Origin: Rhodovulum sp. P5
GTDB lineage: Bacteria > Pseudomonadota > Alphaproteobacteria > Rhodobacterales > Rhodobacteraceae
NCBI RefSeq assembly: GCF_002079305.1
Contig: NZ_CP015039.1
Location: 827,501 to 891,500 of the forward strand
Reading direction: 5' to 3'
Length of the DNA stretch: 64,000 nucleotides
The notes under the pieces were generated by a model, which saw nothing but the letters and a program-made list of their open reading frames with translations, was not told the DNA's origin and did no database searches. Position 1 is the first letter of the stretch. Every line of letters begins with the position of its first letter. This document shows positions 8,354 to 17,114 of the stretch, piece by piece. The position numbers and the translations under genes are program-made.

Positions 8354-8892
8354 GCGACCGGTTCCCCCGGTTCGGCTTCGATCACCTCGGTCGGGTAGTC
8401 GGCAAAGGTCCAGCCATCGGTGCCTTCGGGATACCAGTAGACGGTGGTGTAGCCATAGTCCAACGCACGCCGCGCGGCGTTCCAGCTCATCCAGCAGTCA
8501 TCTAGGCAGAAGAACAGCACCGGATGGGCGGGGTCGCCACCGGTGGCGCGGTCAAGCCCCGCGCGAAACCAGTCATGGGTAACCGGCGCAATCGCGCCAT
8601 AGCCCACATTCGGCAGCCACATCGCGCCGGGGATCGAATGCCGCGGTTTCTCGCGCCAGATGGTGCCCGCGGGCAGGTTCGCCGGTTTCGGCGGGCGCGG
8701 CAGGACGTCGATGAAGGCGACCTCGCCGCTTTGCCACAGCGCATGGGCAGTTTCGGTATCGACAACCGTACCGCCGGACAGCGTCTCTGGCACCGGGGCG
8801 CGGTAATGGTCCATCCGGTATCCATCGGGCTCAGGCTCCTGCGCCAGGACCGGCGCGGCGGCCAACAGCGCGATCACCACCGCGCGCTGCAT
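8347..8892 (-). CDS. exported rhodanese-like protein with C-x3-C-W motif (PQQ-dependent catabolism-associated)
   Basis: 181 aa with a signal peptide (MQRAVVIALLAAAPVLAQ). The fold is rhodanese-like: VAFIDVLPRPPKP, then HSIPGAMWLPNVGYG, then the active-site loop FFCLDDCWMSWNAARRA with Cys129, Cys133 and Trp134. The family is known as the PQQ-associated CXXCW motif protein; here the two Cys are three residues apart. A thiol-active loop in the same cluster as two SoxYZ carriers suggests exchange with their cysteines (inference). Its start overlaps the xoxJ stop. Confidence 0.87.
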   Translation of the reverse strand: MQRAVVIALLAAAPVLAQEPEPDGYRMDHYRAPVPETLSGGTVVDTETAHALWQSGEVAFIDVLPRPPKPANLPAGTIWREKPRHSIPGAMWLPNVGYGAIAPVTHDWFRAGLDRATGGDPAHPVLFFCLDDCWMSWNAARRALDYGYTTVYWYPEGTDGWTFADYPTEVIEAEPGEPVAQ

Positions 8893-9731
8893 CAGTTGGC
8901 CGGGCCCAGAACCGACTGGCCCATATCGTCCAGCAGCGGCACTCCCGCCTCGCGCAGGATCGCGTCGATCTCACCCTGGTTGCGGCGGATCAGGGAGTTC
9001 AGCTTGCGCTGCCACACCTTTTCGCCCTGACGCACGCCCATCGTGATGCGATAGAACAGCCGCGGCGGCAGTTCTTCATGGATCAGGGGGATCACCTTGA
9101 AGCCGGGATAGCCCTCCTTCACCAAGGGGCCGCCGATGGGCCCCCACAGGATGGCCGCGTCGATGTCGCCTTTCGCCAGATCGTCCAGCATGTCGGGTGC
9201 GGGGGATTCATACCGTCGGTCAACGACAAGGTTATACCCCTTCGCGTTCCCGATCAGGCCATTGCGCGCCATATGCGTGGCGGGCGGGCTGCCCGCGATG
9301 ATACCGATGCGCGTGTCCTTCAGCGCAGGGTCTGACAGGGCCTCCACCCCCGCCAGGGGGCCGTCTTTGGACACCACCAGAACGAAGGCCGAGGTGAAGT
9401 AGTGGTTGGTGTTCAGGACCATCTCGTGGCCCTGTGCATAGCCCATCACCACGTCGCATTGATTGGCACGCAGCGTGTTGCGGATGAACCCCGTCGCCAT
9501 CGGGTACCACGTATATTGCACGGGCACGCCCAGCCGATCCGCGAACATATCCGCCAGACGGTTTTCGTACCCGCGGCCCCGGTCGTCCGACATCGGATAA
9601 TTGGCCGGGTCGGCGCAAACCCGGAACGCGGTCCTTGAGACCAGGTCCGAGGTTTGCGCCGAAGCTGCGCCGGCAGCGGAGGAAAGCAAAGCCGCGCAGA
9701 TCAGGCCAAGGCCGAGCCTAGCTCTGACCAA
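8892..9731 (-). CDS. xoxJ: XoxJ, periplasmic binding-protein-like partner of the methanol dehydrogenase
   Basis: 279 aa from a TTG start at 9731, preceded by GAGG. A longer frame to 9812 only reads back through xoxG. The signal peptide is in LGLGLICAALLSSAAGAASA. The mature domain is a type-II binding fold (FRVCADPANYPMSDDRG, YTWYPMATGFIRNTL, DVVMGYAQGHEMVLNT, IGIIAGSPPATHMARNG) as in the quinoprotein-associated XoxJ/MxaJ family. XoxJ is thought to help activate or mature the dehydrogenase in the periplasm and is not an importer component. It overlaps xoxG by 14 bases and is third in the order xoxF-xoxG-xoxJ. Confidence 0.9.
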   Translation of the reverse strand: MVRARLGLGLICAALLSSAAGAASAQTSDLVSRTAFRVCADPANYPMSDDRGRGYENRLADMFADRLGVPVQYTWYPMATGFIRNTLRANQCDVVMGYAQGHEMVLNTNHYFTSAFVLVVSKDGPLAGVEALSDPALKDTRIGIIAGSPPATHMARNGLIGNAKGYNLVVDRRYESPAPDMLDDLAKGDIDAAILWGPIGGPLVKEGYPGFKVIPLIHEELPPRLFYRITMGVRQGEKVWQRKLNSLIRRNQGEIDAILREAGVPLLDDMGQSVLGPAN

Positions 9732-10236
9732 GGCAGGTGTCCTCGTTCGCCCGGATCTCGTCGGCCTTGGCCTCTTTCTTCGGCGGGCGGCCGCGCGGCA
9801 GAACCCCGTCACCCCGAGCCTTCAGATAGACATAGATATCATCGATATAGCACATGACGTTCTTGTTTTGCCCGAAGGACGGCATGACGTTCTTGTGGGA
9901 TGTATCCACGTTCTCGCGCCCGTTCGAGACGATGTAGATGAAGTCGTAGTAATCCATCTGCTCGACCGCGTCCTTCAGCGGCGGCGCGTAGGTGGAGCCC
10001 ATGCCGTCGGGGCCATGACAGACATGGCATTCCGAATGATAGCGGCGAAACCCCGAATAGGTCGCCCAGTCGACCGTTCCATCGTCACCGATATGGTACA
10101 CGGGCGTGCCCTCGTCGGTGAAATAGCGTCCATCTTCCTTGTAAGCGGCCGGCCCGTTCAGGCCCTCGGTCGCCGCCACGGTCCCGGCACTCGCCGTCAG
10201 GAGAACCGCAAGCAGCAGGCGTCCCATTCTATTCAT
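9718..10236 (-). CDS. xoxG: XoxG, cytochrome c electron acceptor of XoxF
   Basis: 172 aa with a signal peptide (ATG at 10236; ATG at 10227 is an alternative). One heme c site, CHVCH at Cys70-His74, is followed by GPDGMGSTYAPPLKD; Met118 in KNVMPSFG is the likely sixth ligand. Single-heme XoxG accepts electrons from PQQ in the lanthanide methanol dehydrogenase and passes them to the oxidase branch. The C-terminal stretch RGRPPKKEAKADEIRANEDTC is charged and contains an extra Cys. It lies 84 bases after xoxF, with a hairpin between them. Confidence 0.92.
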   Translation of the reverse strand: MNRMGRLLLAVLLTASAGTVAATEGLNGPAAYKEDGRYFTDEGTPVYHIGDDGTVDWATYSGFRRYHSECHVCHGPDGMGSTYAPPLKDAVEQMDYYDFIYIVSNGRENVDTSHKNVMPSFGQNKNVMCYIDDIYVYLKARGDGVLPRGRPPKKEAKADEIRANEDTCLGQS

Positions 10237-10261
10237 TTGCGCACCCAGATTTCCCTTTCCG

Positions 10262-10291
10262 GGATCGGCACCGGGAAACCGATGCCGATCC
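10262..10291 (-). promoter_or_regulatory. perfect inverted repeat (9-bp arms) between xoxF and xoxG
   Basis: GGATCGGCA and its exact complement TGCCGATCC are separated by 12 bases. In the minus-strand transcript it forms a stable hairpin directly after the xoxF stop. There is no U-tract, so it more likely protects the xoxF 3' end or partly attenuates xoxG-xoxJ than ends transcription fully. Confidence 0.6.
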
Positions 10292-10320
10292 TTATTTGGT
10301 TTCGTGACGAAAGGGCCCGA

Positions 10321-12120
10321 TCAGTCGGGCAGTTCGAACACGGTGAGCTGACCGCCAAGCGCGGTGTAGTCGCTGAGCGCGGCATAGCCGCCCACCGCGC
10401 CAAGACCGTCATTGGGGTTGGTCAGACCGGCCGCAAGACCGATGCCCGCCCAGCCGCCGACGCCCGACAGGATGCCGACATACTGCTTGCCGTCATGTTC
10501 GTAGGTCATCACGTTGCCGATGATCCCAGAGGGCGTCTTGAAGCGGAACAGCTCGTCCCCGGTATCGGCGCTGACGGCCTTCAGGTAGCCTTCGAGCGTG
10601 CCGTAGAAGACCACGTCGCCCGCCGTCGACAGCGCGCCCGACCAGACAGAGAACTGCTCGGGGATCGACCACTTGATCTCGCCCTCGACACCGTCCCAGG
10701 CGATGAAGTTGCCCATGCCGCCATGGCTGTCCGGCGCGGGATACATCGCAAGGGTTGCACCGACATAGGGCTGACCGGCGGTGTAGCTCACCCGGAACGG
10801 CTCGTAATCCATGCAGACATGGTTCGTCGGCACGTAGAACAGGTTCGTCTTGGGCGAATAGGATGCCGGCTGCTGGTCCTTGGAGCCAAGTGCGGCCGGG
10901 CAGATCCCGGTGGAGTTGACGTCCTCGCCGTTCTGCTCGGTCGAATACTCGGCCACCACGGCCGGACGGCCATAGGTGTCGGACGCGGGGTCCATATCGA
11001 CGCCGGTGGTCCAGTTCACCGCCGGGTCGTATTTCTCGGCCACCAGCAGTTCGCCATTGGTGCGGTCAAGCGTATAGGCCAGACCGTTCCGGTCGAAATG
11101 GGTCAGAAGCTTGCGCATCTCGCCATCGACTTCCTGCTCGGTCAGGATCATCTCGTTGATGCCGTCGAAGTCCCACTCGTCATGGGGCGTCATCTGGTAG
11201 ACCCACTTGGCCATGCCGGTATCGGCGTCACGCGCGAAGATGGTCATCGACCAGCGGTTGTCGCCGGGGCGTTGTGCGGGGTTCCAGGTGGAGGGGTTGC
11301 CGGAGCCGTAATAGACGAGGTTCAGGTCCGGATCGTAGGAATACCAGCCCCAGGTGGTGCCGCCGCCGATCTTCCACTGGTCGCCTTCCCAGGTCGCGGT
11401 ACCGGAATCCGCGCCCACGGGCTTGCCCAGATGGGTAGTGTTTTCCGGGTCCATCAGCGTGTCGCTGTCCGGGCCCATCGAATAGGCGCGCCACTCCCGC
11501 TCTCCGGTTTCAAGATTGTAGGCCGTGACCGAGCCGCGGACGCCGAATTCGCCGCCCGAGATGCCGACGATCACCTTGTCCTTGACCGGCAGAACCGTCG
11601 CGGTGTTGGTCTCGCCGCGGGACGGGTCGCCGTTCTTGACCGACCAGATCACTTCGCCGGTTTCGGAGTCGAGGGCGACAACGGTGGTATCGGCCTGGTG
11701 CAGGATGATCTTGCCATCGGCATAGGCCACACCGCGGTTGACCGTGTCACAGCACATCACGGGGATGACGCTGGTGTCCTGCTTGGGCTCGTACTTCCAC
11801 TTGATCCGGCCGTCATTGGCAAGGTCAAGGGCATAGACGATGTTCGGGAACGGCGTGTGCAGGTACATCGTGTCGCCGACCACCAGCGGCGACCCCTCAT
11901 GCCCGCGCAGCACACCGGTCGAGAAGGTCCACGCCACCTTCAGATCACCGACATTTTCGGCATTGATCTGGTCAAGTTCGGAATAGCGATGATTGGCATA
12001 GTTGCCCATCTGGATCGCCCAGGTGCCCGGATCGCTCATCAGGTCCTGAAGGCCTTCGTTTGCCAGCGCACCGCTTGCGCAAAGTGCGACCCCGGATGTC
12101 AAAGCCAAGAGCTTCTTCAT
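10321..12120 (-). CDS. xoxF: XoxF, lanthanide-dependent PQQ methanol dehydrogenase large subunit
   Basis: 599 aa from ATG 12120 (AAGGGAG upstream; signal peptide [20 protein letters not shown]). It is an eight-bladed quinoprotein. The vicinal disulfide is Cys123-Cys124 ([10 protein letters not shown]). Metal ligands are recognisable as Glu191 (SGGEFGVRG), Asn275 (GSGNPST) and the catalytic Asp317 in PHDEWDFDG. Asp319, two residues after the catalytic Asp, is the extra ligand that marks XoxF as lanthanide-dependent; MxaF has Ala there. It oxidises methanol to formaldehyde in the periplasm, giving electrons to XoxG. It is downstream of fghA and adhI on the same strand, with a 227-bp leader of its own. 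Confidence 0.97.
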   Translation of the reverse strand: MKKLLALTSGVALCASGALANEGLQDLMSDPGTWAIQMGNYANHRYSELDQINAENVGDLKVAWTFSTGVLRGHEGSPLVVGDTMYLHTPFPNIVYALDLANDGRIKWKYEPKQDTSVIPVMCCDTVNRGVAYADGKIILHQADTTVVALDSETGEVIWSVKNGDPSRGETNTATVLPVKDKVIVGISGGEFGVRGSVTAYNLETGEREWRAYSMGPDSDTLMDPENTTHLGKPVGADSGTATWEGDQWKIGGGTTWGWYSYDPDLNLVYYGSGNPSTWNPAQRPGDNRWSMTIFARDADTGMAKWVYQMTPHDEWDFDGINEMILTEQEVDGEMRKLLTHFDRNGLAYTLDRTNGELLVAEKYDPAVNWTTGVDMDPASDTYGRPAVVAEYSTEQNGEDVNSTGICPAALGSKDQQPASYSPKTNLFYVPTNHVCMDYEPFRVSYTAGQPYVGATLAMYPAPDSHGGMGNFIAWDGVEGEIKWSIPEQFSVWSGALSTAGDVVFYGTLEGYLKAVSADTGDELFRFKTPSGIIGNVMTYEHDGKQYVGILSGVGGWAGIGLAAGLTNPNDGLGAVGGYAALSDYTALGGQLTVFELPD

Positions 12121-12347
12121 GTTCAACTCCCTTAGGTTGGTCTTTCGATTGGTCCGGCCGGGTCCGCAGCGGCGCACCGTCAGTGGAAAGGCCGGATCGG
12201 GCCATGCGCAACACCGGAACTTTTCAGTCCTCCCTTCGGTGCGACATGGATCCGTGGTTCAGACGTCGTCCCCCTCTTGTTGTCTTCGGTCCCGAATTCG
12301 CGGGCCGGGCCGTCGATGGCAGATCGCGGCACCGCCCCGTTTCGCGT
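12121..12347 (-). promoter_or_regulatory. xoxF leader and promoter region
   Basis: 227 bases between the fghA stop and the xoxF start, both on the minus strand. The length suggests a separate promoter for xoxF. A strong ribosome-binding site (AAGGGAG) is visible. I found no convincing sigma-70 boxes, and no small gene is visible. Confidence 0.4.
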
Positions 12348-13175
12348 TCATCCGTGCAACCGCTCCGCATGCCAAGCGACATGCTCGCCGGCAAAGGTCG
12401 ACACGAAGAAATAGCTGTGATCATAGCCCGGATGCATGCGCACCTGACCGGCCTGCCGCCGCCGGGTCAAAACCGTAGCCAGCGCCTCCGGCCGCAGCAG
12501 GTCCAGGAACTGGTCGCCGGCCCCCTGGTCGATCAGGATGGAGTCCTTCCACCCCAACTCGTCCAGCAGCAGGCTGGCATCGTACTCCGCCCAGGTGGAT
12601 TCATCGTCCCCCAGATAGGCAGACAGTTGCTTGCGCCCCCAATCCGACTGCGTGGGGTTGGCAATGGGCGAAAACGCCGTGACCGAGTCGTAGCGGTCGG
12701 GGTTTTTCAGCGCGATGGTCAAGGCGCCGTGCCCGCCCATCGAATGCCCGGTGATCCCATGCCGGTCCGCAACCGGGAAGTTGTCCAGCACCAGCCCCAT
12801 CAGTTCCGATGTGACATAGTCATACATCTGGAAATGCGACGCCCACGGGGCGCGGGTGGCGTTGACATAAAACCCCGCCCCCTGTCCCAGATCATAGGCT
12901 TCGTCATCGGCCACCCCCTCGCCCCGGGGCGAGGTATCGGGGAAGATGACCGCGATGCCATGGTCGGCGGCATGTTCCTGAAAGCCGCCCTTGGTCATCG
13001 CGTTCTCATGGGTACAGGTCAGACCGGACAGATACCACAGGACCGGAACCGGCCCGTCCTCTGCCTGCGGCGGCAGATAGACGGCAAAGGTCATATCGGT
13101 CCCGCAGCATGTCGACGGGTGGGTGCAGACCATCTGCACCCCGTCGAAACAGCGGTTTTGCGACACGACATCCAT
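12348..13175 (-). CDS. fghA: S-formylglutathione hydrolase
   Basis: 275 aa, esterase-D family alpha/beta hydrolase. The start MDVVSQNRCFDGVQ matches family N-termini. The oxyanion region LWYLSGLTCTHENAM and the nucleophile elbow GHSMGGHGALT are clear. Asp in DQGAGDQFLD and His in PGYDHSYFFV complete the triad. It hydrolyses S-formylglutathione, made by AdhI, to formate and glutathione in the cytoplasm. The adhI stop is 8 bases upstream, so the two are one operon and form the complete GSH-linked formaldehyde pathway after the spontaneous or Gfa-assisted adduct. Confidence 0.96.
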   Translation of the reverse strand: MDVVSQNRCFDGVQMVCTHPSTCCGTDMTFAVYLPPQAEDGPVPVLWYLSGLTCTHENAMTKGGFQEHAADHGIAVIFPDTSPRGEGVADDEAYDLGQGAGFYVNATRAPWASHFQMYDYVTSELMGLVLDNFPVADRHGITGHSMGGHGALTIALKNPDRYDSVTAFSPIANPTQSDWGRKQLSAYLGDDESTWAEYDASLLLDELGWKDSILIDQGAGDQFLDLLRPEALATVLTRRRQAGQVRMHPGYDHSYFFVSTFAGEHVAWHAERLHG

Positions 13176-13183
13176 GGCCGGCC

Positions 13184-14296
13184 TCAGTAGATCACGACCG
13201 AGCGGATACTCTCGCCCGAATGCATCAGATCGAAGCCCTTGTTGATCTCGTCCAGCGTCAGCGTGTGCGTGATCAGCGGGTCGATCTCGATCTTGCCCTG
13301 CATGTACCAGTCGACGATCTTGGGCACATCGGTCCGACCGCGGGCGCCGCCGAAGGCCGTGCCTTTCCACGTCCGCCCCGTGACCAGTTGGAACGGCCGG
13401 GTGGAAATCTCTGCCCCTGCGGGCGCCACGCCGATGATGATGCTTTCGCCCCAGCCCTTGTGCGCGCATTCCAGCGCGGCCCGCATGACGTTGACATTGC
13501 CCGTGCAGTCAAAGCTGTAGTCGGCCCCACCCTTCGTCAGATCGACCAGGTAGGGCACCAGATCGCCCTCGACCTCGGACGGATTGACGAAATCGGTCAT
13601 GCCGAAGCGTTCGGCCATCTCGCGCTTGGAGTTGTTGAGATCCACGCCGACGATCTGGTCTGCCCCGATCATCCGCAGCCCCTGGATCACGTTCAGCCCG
13701 ATCCCACCAAGGCCAAATACCACCGCGCGGCAGCCCGGTTCGGCTTTCGCGGTGTTGACCACCGCACCCACGCCGGTGGTCACGCCACAGCCGATGTAAC
13801 AGACCTTGTCAAAGGGTGCGTCCGGACGGATCTTGGCCAGCGCGATCTCGGGCATGACCGTGAAGTTGGAGAAGGTCGAGCAGCCCATGTAATGGAATAG
13901 CTGATCGCCATCGAGCGTCTTGAACCGCGAGGTTCCGTCCGGCATCAGCCCCTGGCCCTGGGTGGACCGGATCGACTGACACAGGTTGGTCTTGGGGTTA
14001 AGGCAGTATTCGCATTCGCGGCATTCCGGCGTGTAAAGCGGGATGACATGGTCGCCCTTCTTCACGCTGGTCACGCCGGGGCCTGTATCGACCACCACGC
14101 CCGCACCCTCATGCCCGAGGATGGAGGGGAAGATCCCTTCCGGGTCGGCCCCGGAGCGGGTAAATTCATCCGTATGGCAAAGCCCGGTTGCCTTGATCTC
14201 GACCAGAACCTCGCCCTCTCGCGGACCGTCAAGTTCGACTTCGGTCACCTCAAGGGGCTCGCCGGCCTTCCAGGCCACCGCGGCACGCGTTCTCAT
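13184..14296 (-). CDS. adhI: S-(hydroxymethyl)glutathione dehydrogenase / class III alcohol dehydrogenase
   Basis: 370 aa zinc MDR enzyme. The catalytic-zinc loop is [12 protein letters not shown] and GHEGAGVV, and the structural-zinc Cys lobe is [17 protein letters not shown]. The nucleotide-binding stretch is [14 protein letters not shown], and the class III hallmark [15 protein letters not shown] is present. It oxidises the glutathione adduct of formaldehyde to S-formylglutathione with NAD+. Paracoccus flhA and Rhodobacter adhI are the named equivalents. A strong GGGAGGAG site precedes the ATG. It is transcribed with fghA and away from 14450-15058. Confidence 0.97.
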   Translation of the reverse strand: MRTRAAVAWKAGEPLEVTEVELDGPREGEVLVEIKATGLCHTDEFTRSGADPEGIFPSILGHEGAGVVVDTGPGVTSVKKGDHVIPLYTPECRECEYCLNPKTNLCQSIRSTQGQGLMPDGTSRFKTLDGDQLFHYMGCSTFSNFTVMPEIALAKIRPDAPFDKVCYIGCGVTTGVGAVVNTAKAEPGCRAVVFGLGGIGLNVIQGLRMIGADQIVGVDLNNSKREMAERFGMTDFVNPSEVEGDLVPYLVDLTKGGADYSFDCTGNVNVMRAALECAHKGWGESIIIGVAPAGAEISTRPFQLVTGRTWKGTAFGGARGRTDVPKIVDWYMQGKIEIDPLITHTLTLDEINKGFDLMHSGESIRSVVIY

Positions 14297-14449
14297 GCGT
14301 TTCTCCTCCCAAAGATACGTCTTTTAGAATTCTCTTAAGTTCGGAGTATGCGAAGGCACACCGCGACCGGCAATCGATACCTTGGTTGGTATTCCGGGCC
14401 GTGGACTCCCCGATTGCGTGCGATAGACTTCCGCGCGGGAGGACCTTTC
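14297..14449. promoter_or_regulatory. divergent promoter region of adhI and 14450-15058
   Basis: 153 bases between divergent starts. It contains the inverted repeat ATACC-6 bases-GGTAT at 14377-14392, near the middle, and an AT-rich patch (CTTTTAGAATTCTCTTAAG) near the adhI side. The repeat is a candidate operator, perhaps for the FlhR-like regulator; this is unproven. Confidence 0.4.
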
Positions 14450-15058
14450 ATGCCACGTATTACCGCCGCCGTTCTGATCGGCGCCCTCGGGTTTGCCACC
14501 GTGGGTGCCACGGCCGATTTCTCCGACCCGACATGGCCCTGCATCCAGCGCAAGGTGGCGCGCCTGTCCCCGGCGCTGATGTGGCCCTACCCCATTGAGG
14601 AGCGCACCTTCGATCCGGCGACCGAGGCTGATGTCACTGATCTTGCCGGGCGGATGGCACTCCGCCGGGTCACGCTCGACGCGCTGACACCACGCGTGGA
14701 GGCATTCGTTACGTCCCATGGCAATGACCCGGTCCTTCTGGGCCATGTCTTTACCCAGGCCTTCGACAGACTTGCCGGGCAGCGCCGGGAGATCATGGCG
14801 GGGATCGAGGAATATTCACTGAAACAGATCGCCCTGGCCAAGCGCATTGACGACACCCGCACCCGGATGGACCGCCAGATGGACGCCGAAAACCCCGATT
14901 TCGACAAGGTCGACGCGTTGGAGGAACAGCTTGCATGGGACGAGCGGATCTATACCGACCGCCAGAAATCGCTGACCTATGTCTGTGAAACGCCGGTCCT
15001 GATCGAGAAACGTCTGTTCGCCGTGGCGCAGATGCTGGCAGCGATGGTTGACGACTGA
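14450..15058 (+). CDS. exported helical protein of the xox/adhI cluster, unknown function
   Basis: 202 aa; ATG 14450 is chosen because GGGAGGA precedes it and a signal peptide (MPRITAAVLIGALGFATVGATA) follows. The mature part begins FSDPTWPCIQRKV with Cys31. A second Cys is in LTYVCETP, so a disulfide between the ends is possible. The middle is charged and alpha-helical, with coiled-coil character around LAKRIDDTRTRMDRQMDAE. I recall similar proteins only from methanol/PQQ clusters and know no function. It is divergent from adhI. Confidence 0.8.
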   Translation: MPRITAAVLIGALGFATVGATADFSDPTWPCIQRKVARLSPALMWPYPIEERTFDPATEADVTDLAGRMALRRVTLDALTPRVEAFVTSHGNDPVLLGHVFTQAFDRLAGQRREIMAGIEEYSLKQIALAKRIDDTRTRMDRQMDAENPDFDKVDALEEQLAWDERIYTDRQKSLTYVCETPVLIEKRLFAVAQMLAAMVDD

Positions 15059-15077
15059 CCGGGCCGATCGTCCCGCG

Positions 15078-16118
15078 TCACTCCCATTCCAGCTCCGTAT
15101 AGGCCACCGTCGCGTTCCGCGCGTTGAACGCGTCGAATAGCTGCCAGTAGTCACGCTCGCCTTGGGCGATCCGCTCCACCGCCGCACCAAGGCGCAGCCC
15201 GTCGGCAATCGCTGCACGGGTGTCGGCGGCCAGAACGCCCAGATACCGGGCCGTGGCCGCGCCGCCCGCGGGCCAGGGCAAAACCGGGCCGCCATGCCCG
15301 GGCACAACCCGCACGGGCGGTTGGCCTGCCATCTGCTCTAGCACCGCCTGCCAGCCCGTGACCGACCCGTCGAGCGCGGGGATATGACCATCGAACACCA
15401 GATCGCCCGCCAGGAGCGTTCCGCTGACCCGGTCGACCACCGTCAGGTCGTTGCCGGTATGGGCCGTGGGCCACGTGGACAGTTCCAGCACCCGCCCGCC
15501 CAGATCGATCTCCATCTTGCCATCGATGGCAAGGTCGATGTCCGGCGGCGCAGTCCCGATCAACCGATCGGCCCCGATCAGGCTGGCCAGGCTTTCCAGA
15601 TAATTCGCCTGCCGATCCGCCAGCGCGCGGGCCAGCCCCGCGTGCCCCACGACCCGAGCCCCGTCAAAGACCGACGCACCGAAGACGTGGTCGGGGTGCA
15701 TATGGGTCAGGATGACATGGCTAACCGGCAGTTTCGTCCGCGCCCGGACCGCCCGCCACAGGGATTCGCCCATCCAGCGGGCGCTGCCGGTATCAATCAC
15801 CGCCACCGAAGCGTCGCCGATCACCACCGCGATGTTGGAGACATCGCCCCCATTCACACGGTCAGGCTCTGCAATCGCGCCTTTGTGGACCCATAGGCGC
15901 GGCGCGATTTCCTGAAGGTCCAGCACCGGCCCGGCCGGTTGGCAGCGGGGCGCACCCGGCGCGATCACATCCGCACCGAATACGTCAAGGTCAGGCGCCG
16001 TATCGGCCAGCATCGCCGTGCAGTCGGCCATGGTCGCTGCTTCGTATCCCGGCAAGAGGACCGACCGGCATTCGGCCTCGGCCCCCGCAAGGCACAGGGT
16101 CAGGACCGCTTCGAACAT
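15078..16118 (-). CDS. quinoprotein-associated zinc metallohydrolase (SoxH-like metallo-beta-lactamase fold)
   Basis: 346 aa from ATG 16118 (GGGAG upstream). A short Cys-containing N-terminal region (about 60 aa, no strong signal peptide) precedes the metallo-beta-lactamase domain, which starts near LDLQEIAPRLWVHKG. Metal motif: LTHMHPDH with His139, His141, Asp143 and His144. Later ligands are in WPTAHTGND, LAGDLVFDGHIP and VVPGHGGPV. The SoxH-like family is linked to quinoprotein clusters and to SoxYZ-like carriers. Hydrolysis of a carrier-bound thioester or sulfur adduct is plausible but unproven. It is divergent from SoxYZ copy 2 and convergent with 14450-15058. Confidence 0.87.
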   Translation of the reverse strand: MFEAVLTLCLAGAEAECRSVLLPGYEAATMADCTAMLADTAPDLDVFGADVIAPGAPRCQPAGPVLDLQEIAPRLWVHKGAIAEPDRVNGGDVSNIAVVIGDASVAVIDTGSARWMGESLWRAVRARTKLPVSHVILTHMHPDHVFGASVFDGARVVGHAGLARALADRQANYLESLASLIGADRLIGTAPPDIDLAIDGKMEIDLGGRVLELSTWPTAHTGNDLTVVDRVSGTLLAGDLVFDGHIPALDGSVTGWQAVLEQMAGQPPVRVVPGHGGPVLPWPAGGAATARYLGVLAADTRAAIADGLRLGAAVERIAQGERDYWQLFDAFNARNATVAYTELEWE

Positions 16119-16260
16119 CGCGCTCTCCCGCGTCAGGCGTGGCCCCTTCAGCCTGCGCGCTCCCGAAGGGTTGATCCATACAGACCTTTGGCCGATGTCA
16201 AACTGCCCGGTTTTGTGGCATCCTTCGCCATCGCGCACGCGCAACAGGGAGGACTGCCAG

Positions 16261-17073
16261 ATGAAATCCGCACTCGCAGCGGCGCTGACCGCATTGGCCC
16301 TTTCCCCGGGGCTTGCCACCGGGGGCGAAATCTCCAACCCGATGACCGACAGCCCGATCTGGTCCGATCTCAAGGGCTATATCCTTGGGGAAGACGTGGT
16401 CACCGCCGACGGATCAGCCGTCTTCGACATCGACGCACCCTATCGGGCCCACGACGCGGCGACGGTTCCGGTTGTGATCCACCAGACCGACCCGAGCGTG
16501 CGGATCAAAAGCGCGAGGCTGGTAATCGACGAAAACCCCGCACCGCTGGCGGCAACGATCACCTTCGGCCCCGCCATGGCCCCCATTGACATGGAGCTTC
16601 GGGTGCGGGTGAACCAGTATTCCAATATCCGCGTGATCGCCGACACCGACCGGGGGCTGTTGATGACCGGCCGCTTCGTGAAAGCGTCGGGCGGTTGTTC
16701 GGCCCCGGCGACGAAAGACCCCGAAAAGGCGCTGGCCGGGATGGGTCAGATGATGCTGCGGACCTTTCCCGCCCAGGGCGCGATGTCGACGCCCCGGCGC
16801 GAGGCGCAGATCATGATCCGCCATCCGAACTATTCCGGGCTACAGCGCGACCCGATCAGCCAGCTTTTCATCGCGGCCCATTTCATCGACCTGCTTGAGG
16901 TCTGGCAGGGCGACGAGATGCTGTTCACCGTTGAGGGCGGCATCTCTGTCAGCGAAAACCCGGTGTTCCGTTTCAGCTATTCCGACAACGGCGCGCCCGA
17001 CCTGCGCGTGGTCGCCCATGATACGGAAGGCAACCGGTTCGAGCGGACACTGGAAAAGGCCGGCAGTATCTGA
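16261..17073 (+). CDS. SoxYZ-like fusion carrier protein, copy 2
   Basis: 270 aa from ATG 16261 (GGGAGG upstream). The signal peptide is MKSALAAALTALALSPGLATG. The SoxY-like half starts WSDLKGYILGEDVV and shares DAPYRAHDA and LVIDENPAPLAATITF with copy 1. The SoxZ-like half starts EAQIMIRHPNYSGLQRD. Cys146 in KASGGCSAPAT is at the same junction position as Cys140 of copy 1. The two copies have the same length and motif order but differ at many positions, so the duplication is old. It is divergent from the metallohydrolase at 15078. Confidence 0.88.
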   Translation: MKSALAAALTALALSPGLATGGEISNPMTDSPIWSDLKGYILGEDVVTADGSAVFDIDAPYRAHDAATVPVVIHQTDPSVRIKSARLVIDENPAPLAATITFGPAMAPIDMELRVRVNQYSNIRVIADTDRGLLMTGRFVKASGGCSAPATKDPEKALAGMGQMMLRTFPAQGAMSTPRREAQIMIRHPNYSGLQRDPISQLFIAAHFIDLLEVWQGDEMLFTVEGGISVSENPVFRFSYSDNGAPDLRVVAHDTEGNRFERTLEKAGSI

Positions 17074-17114
17074 GGTGGCTGAGGCATCTGCGGGGTGGCG
17101 CCGCCACCTCGCCC

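Noticed and set aside
9732..9812. N-terminal extension of xoxJ to an ATG at 9812
   Set aside because: The added residues (Arg-rich) lie inside xoxG in another frame and would precede the signal peptide. TTG 9731 with a GAGG site fits better.
9601..12135. Plus-strand open frame of 844 codons opposite xoxF
   Set aside because: Antisense to the unmistakable xoxF and xoxG genes. Composition is shadow-like, with no ribosome-binding site.
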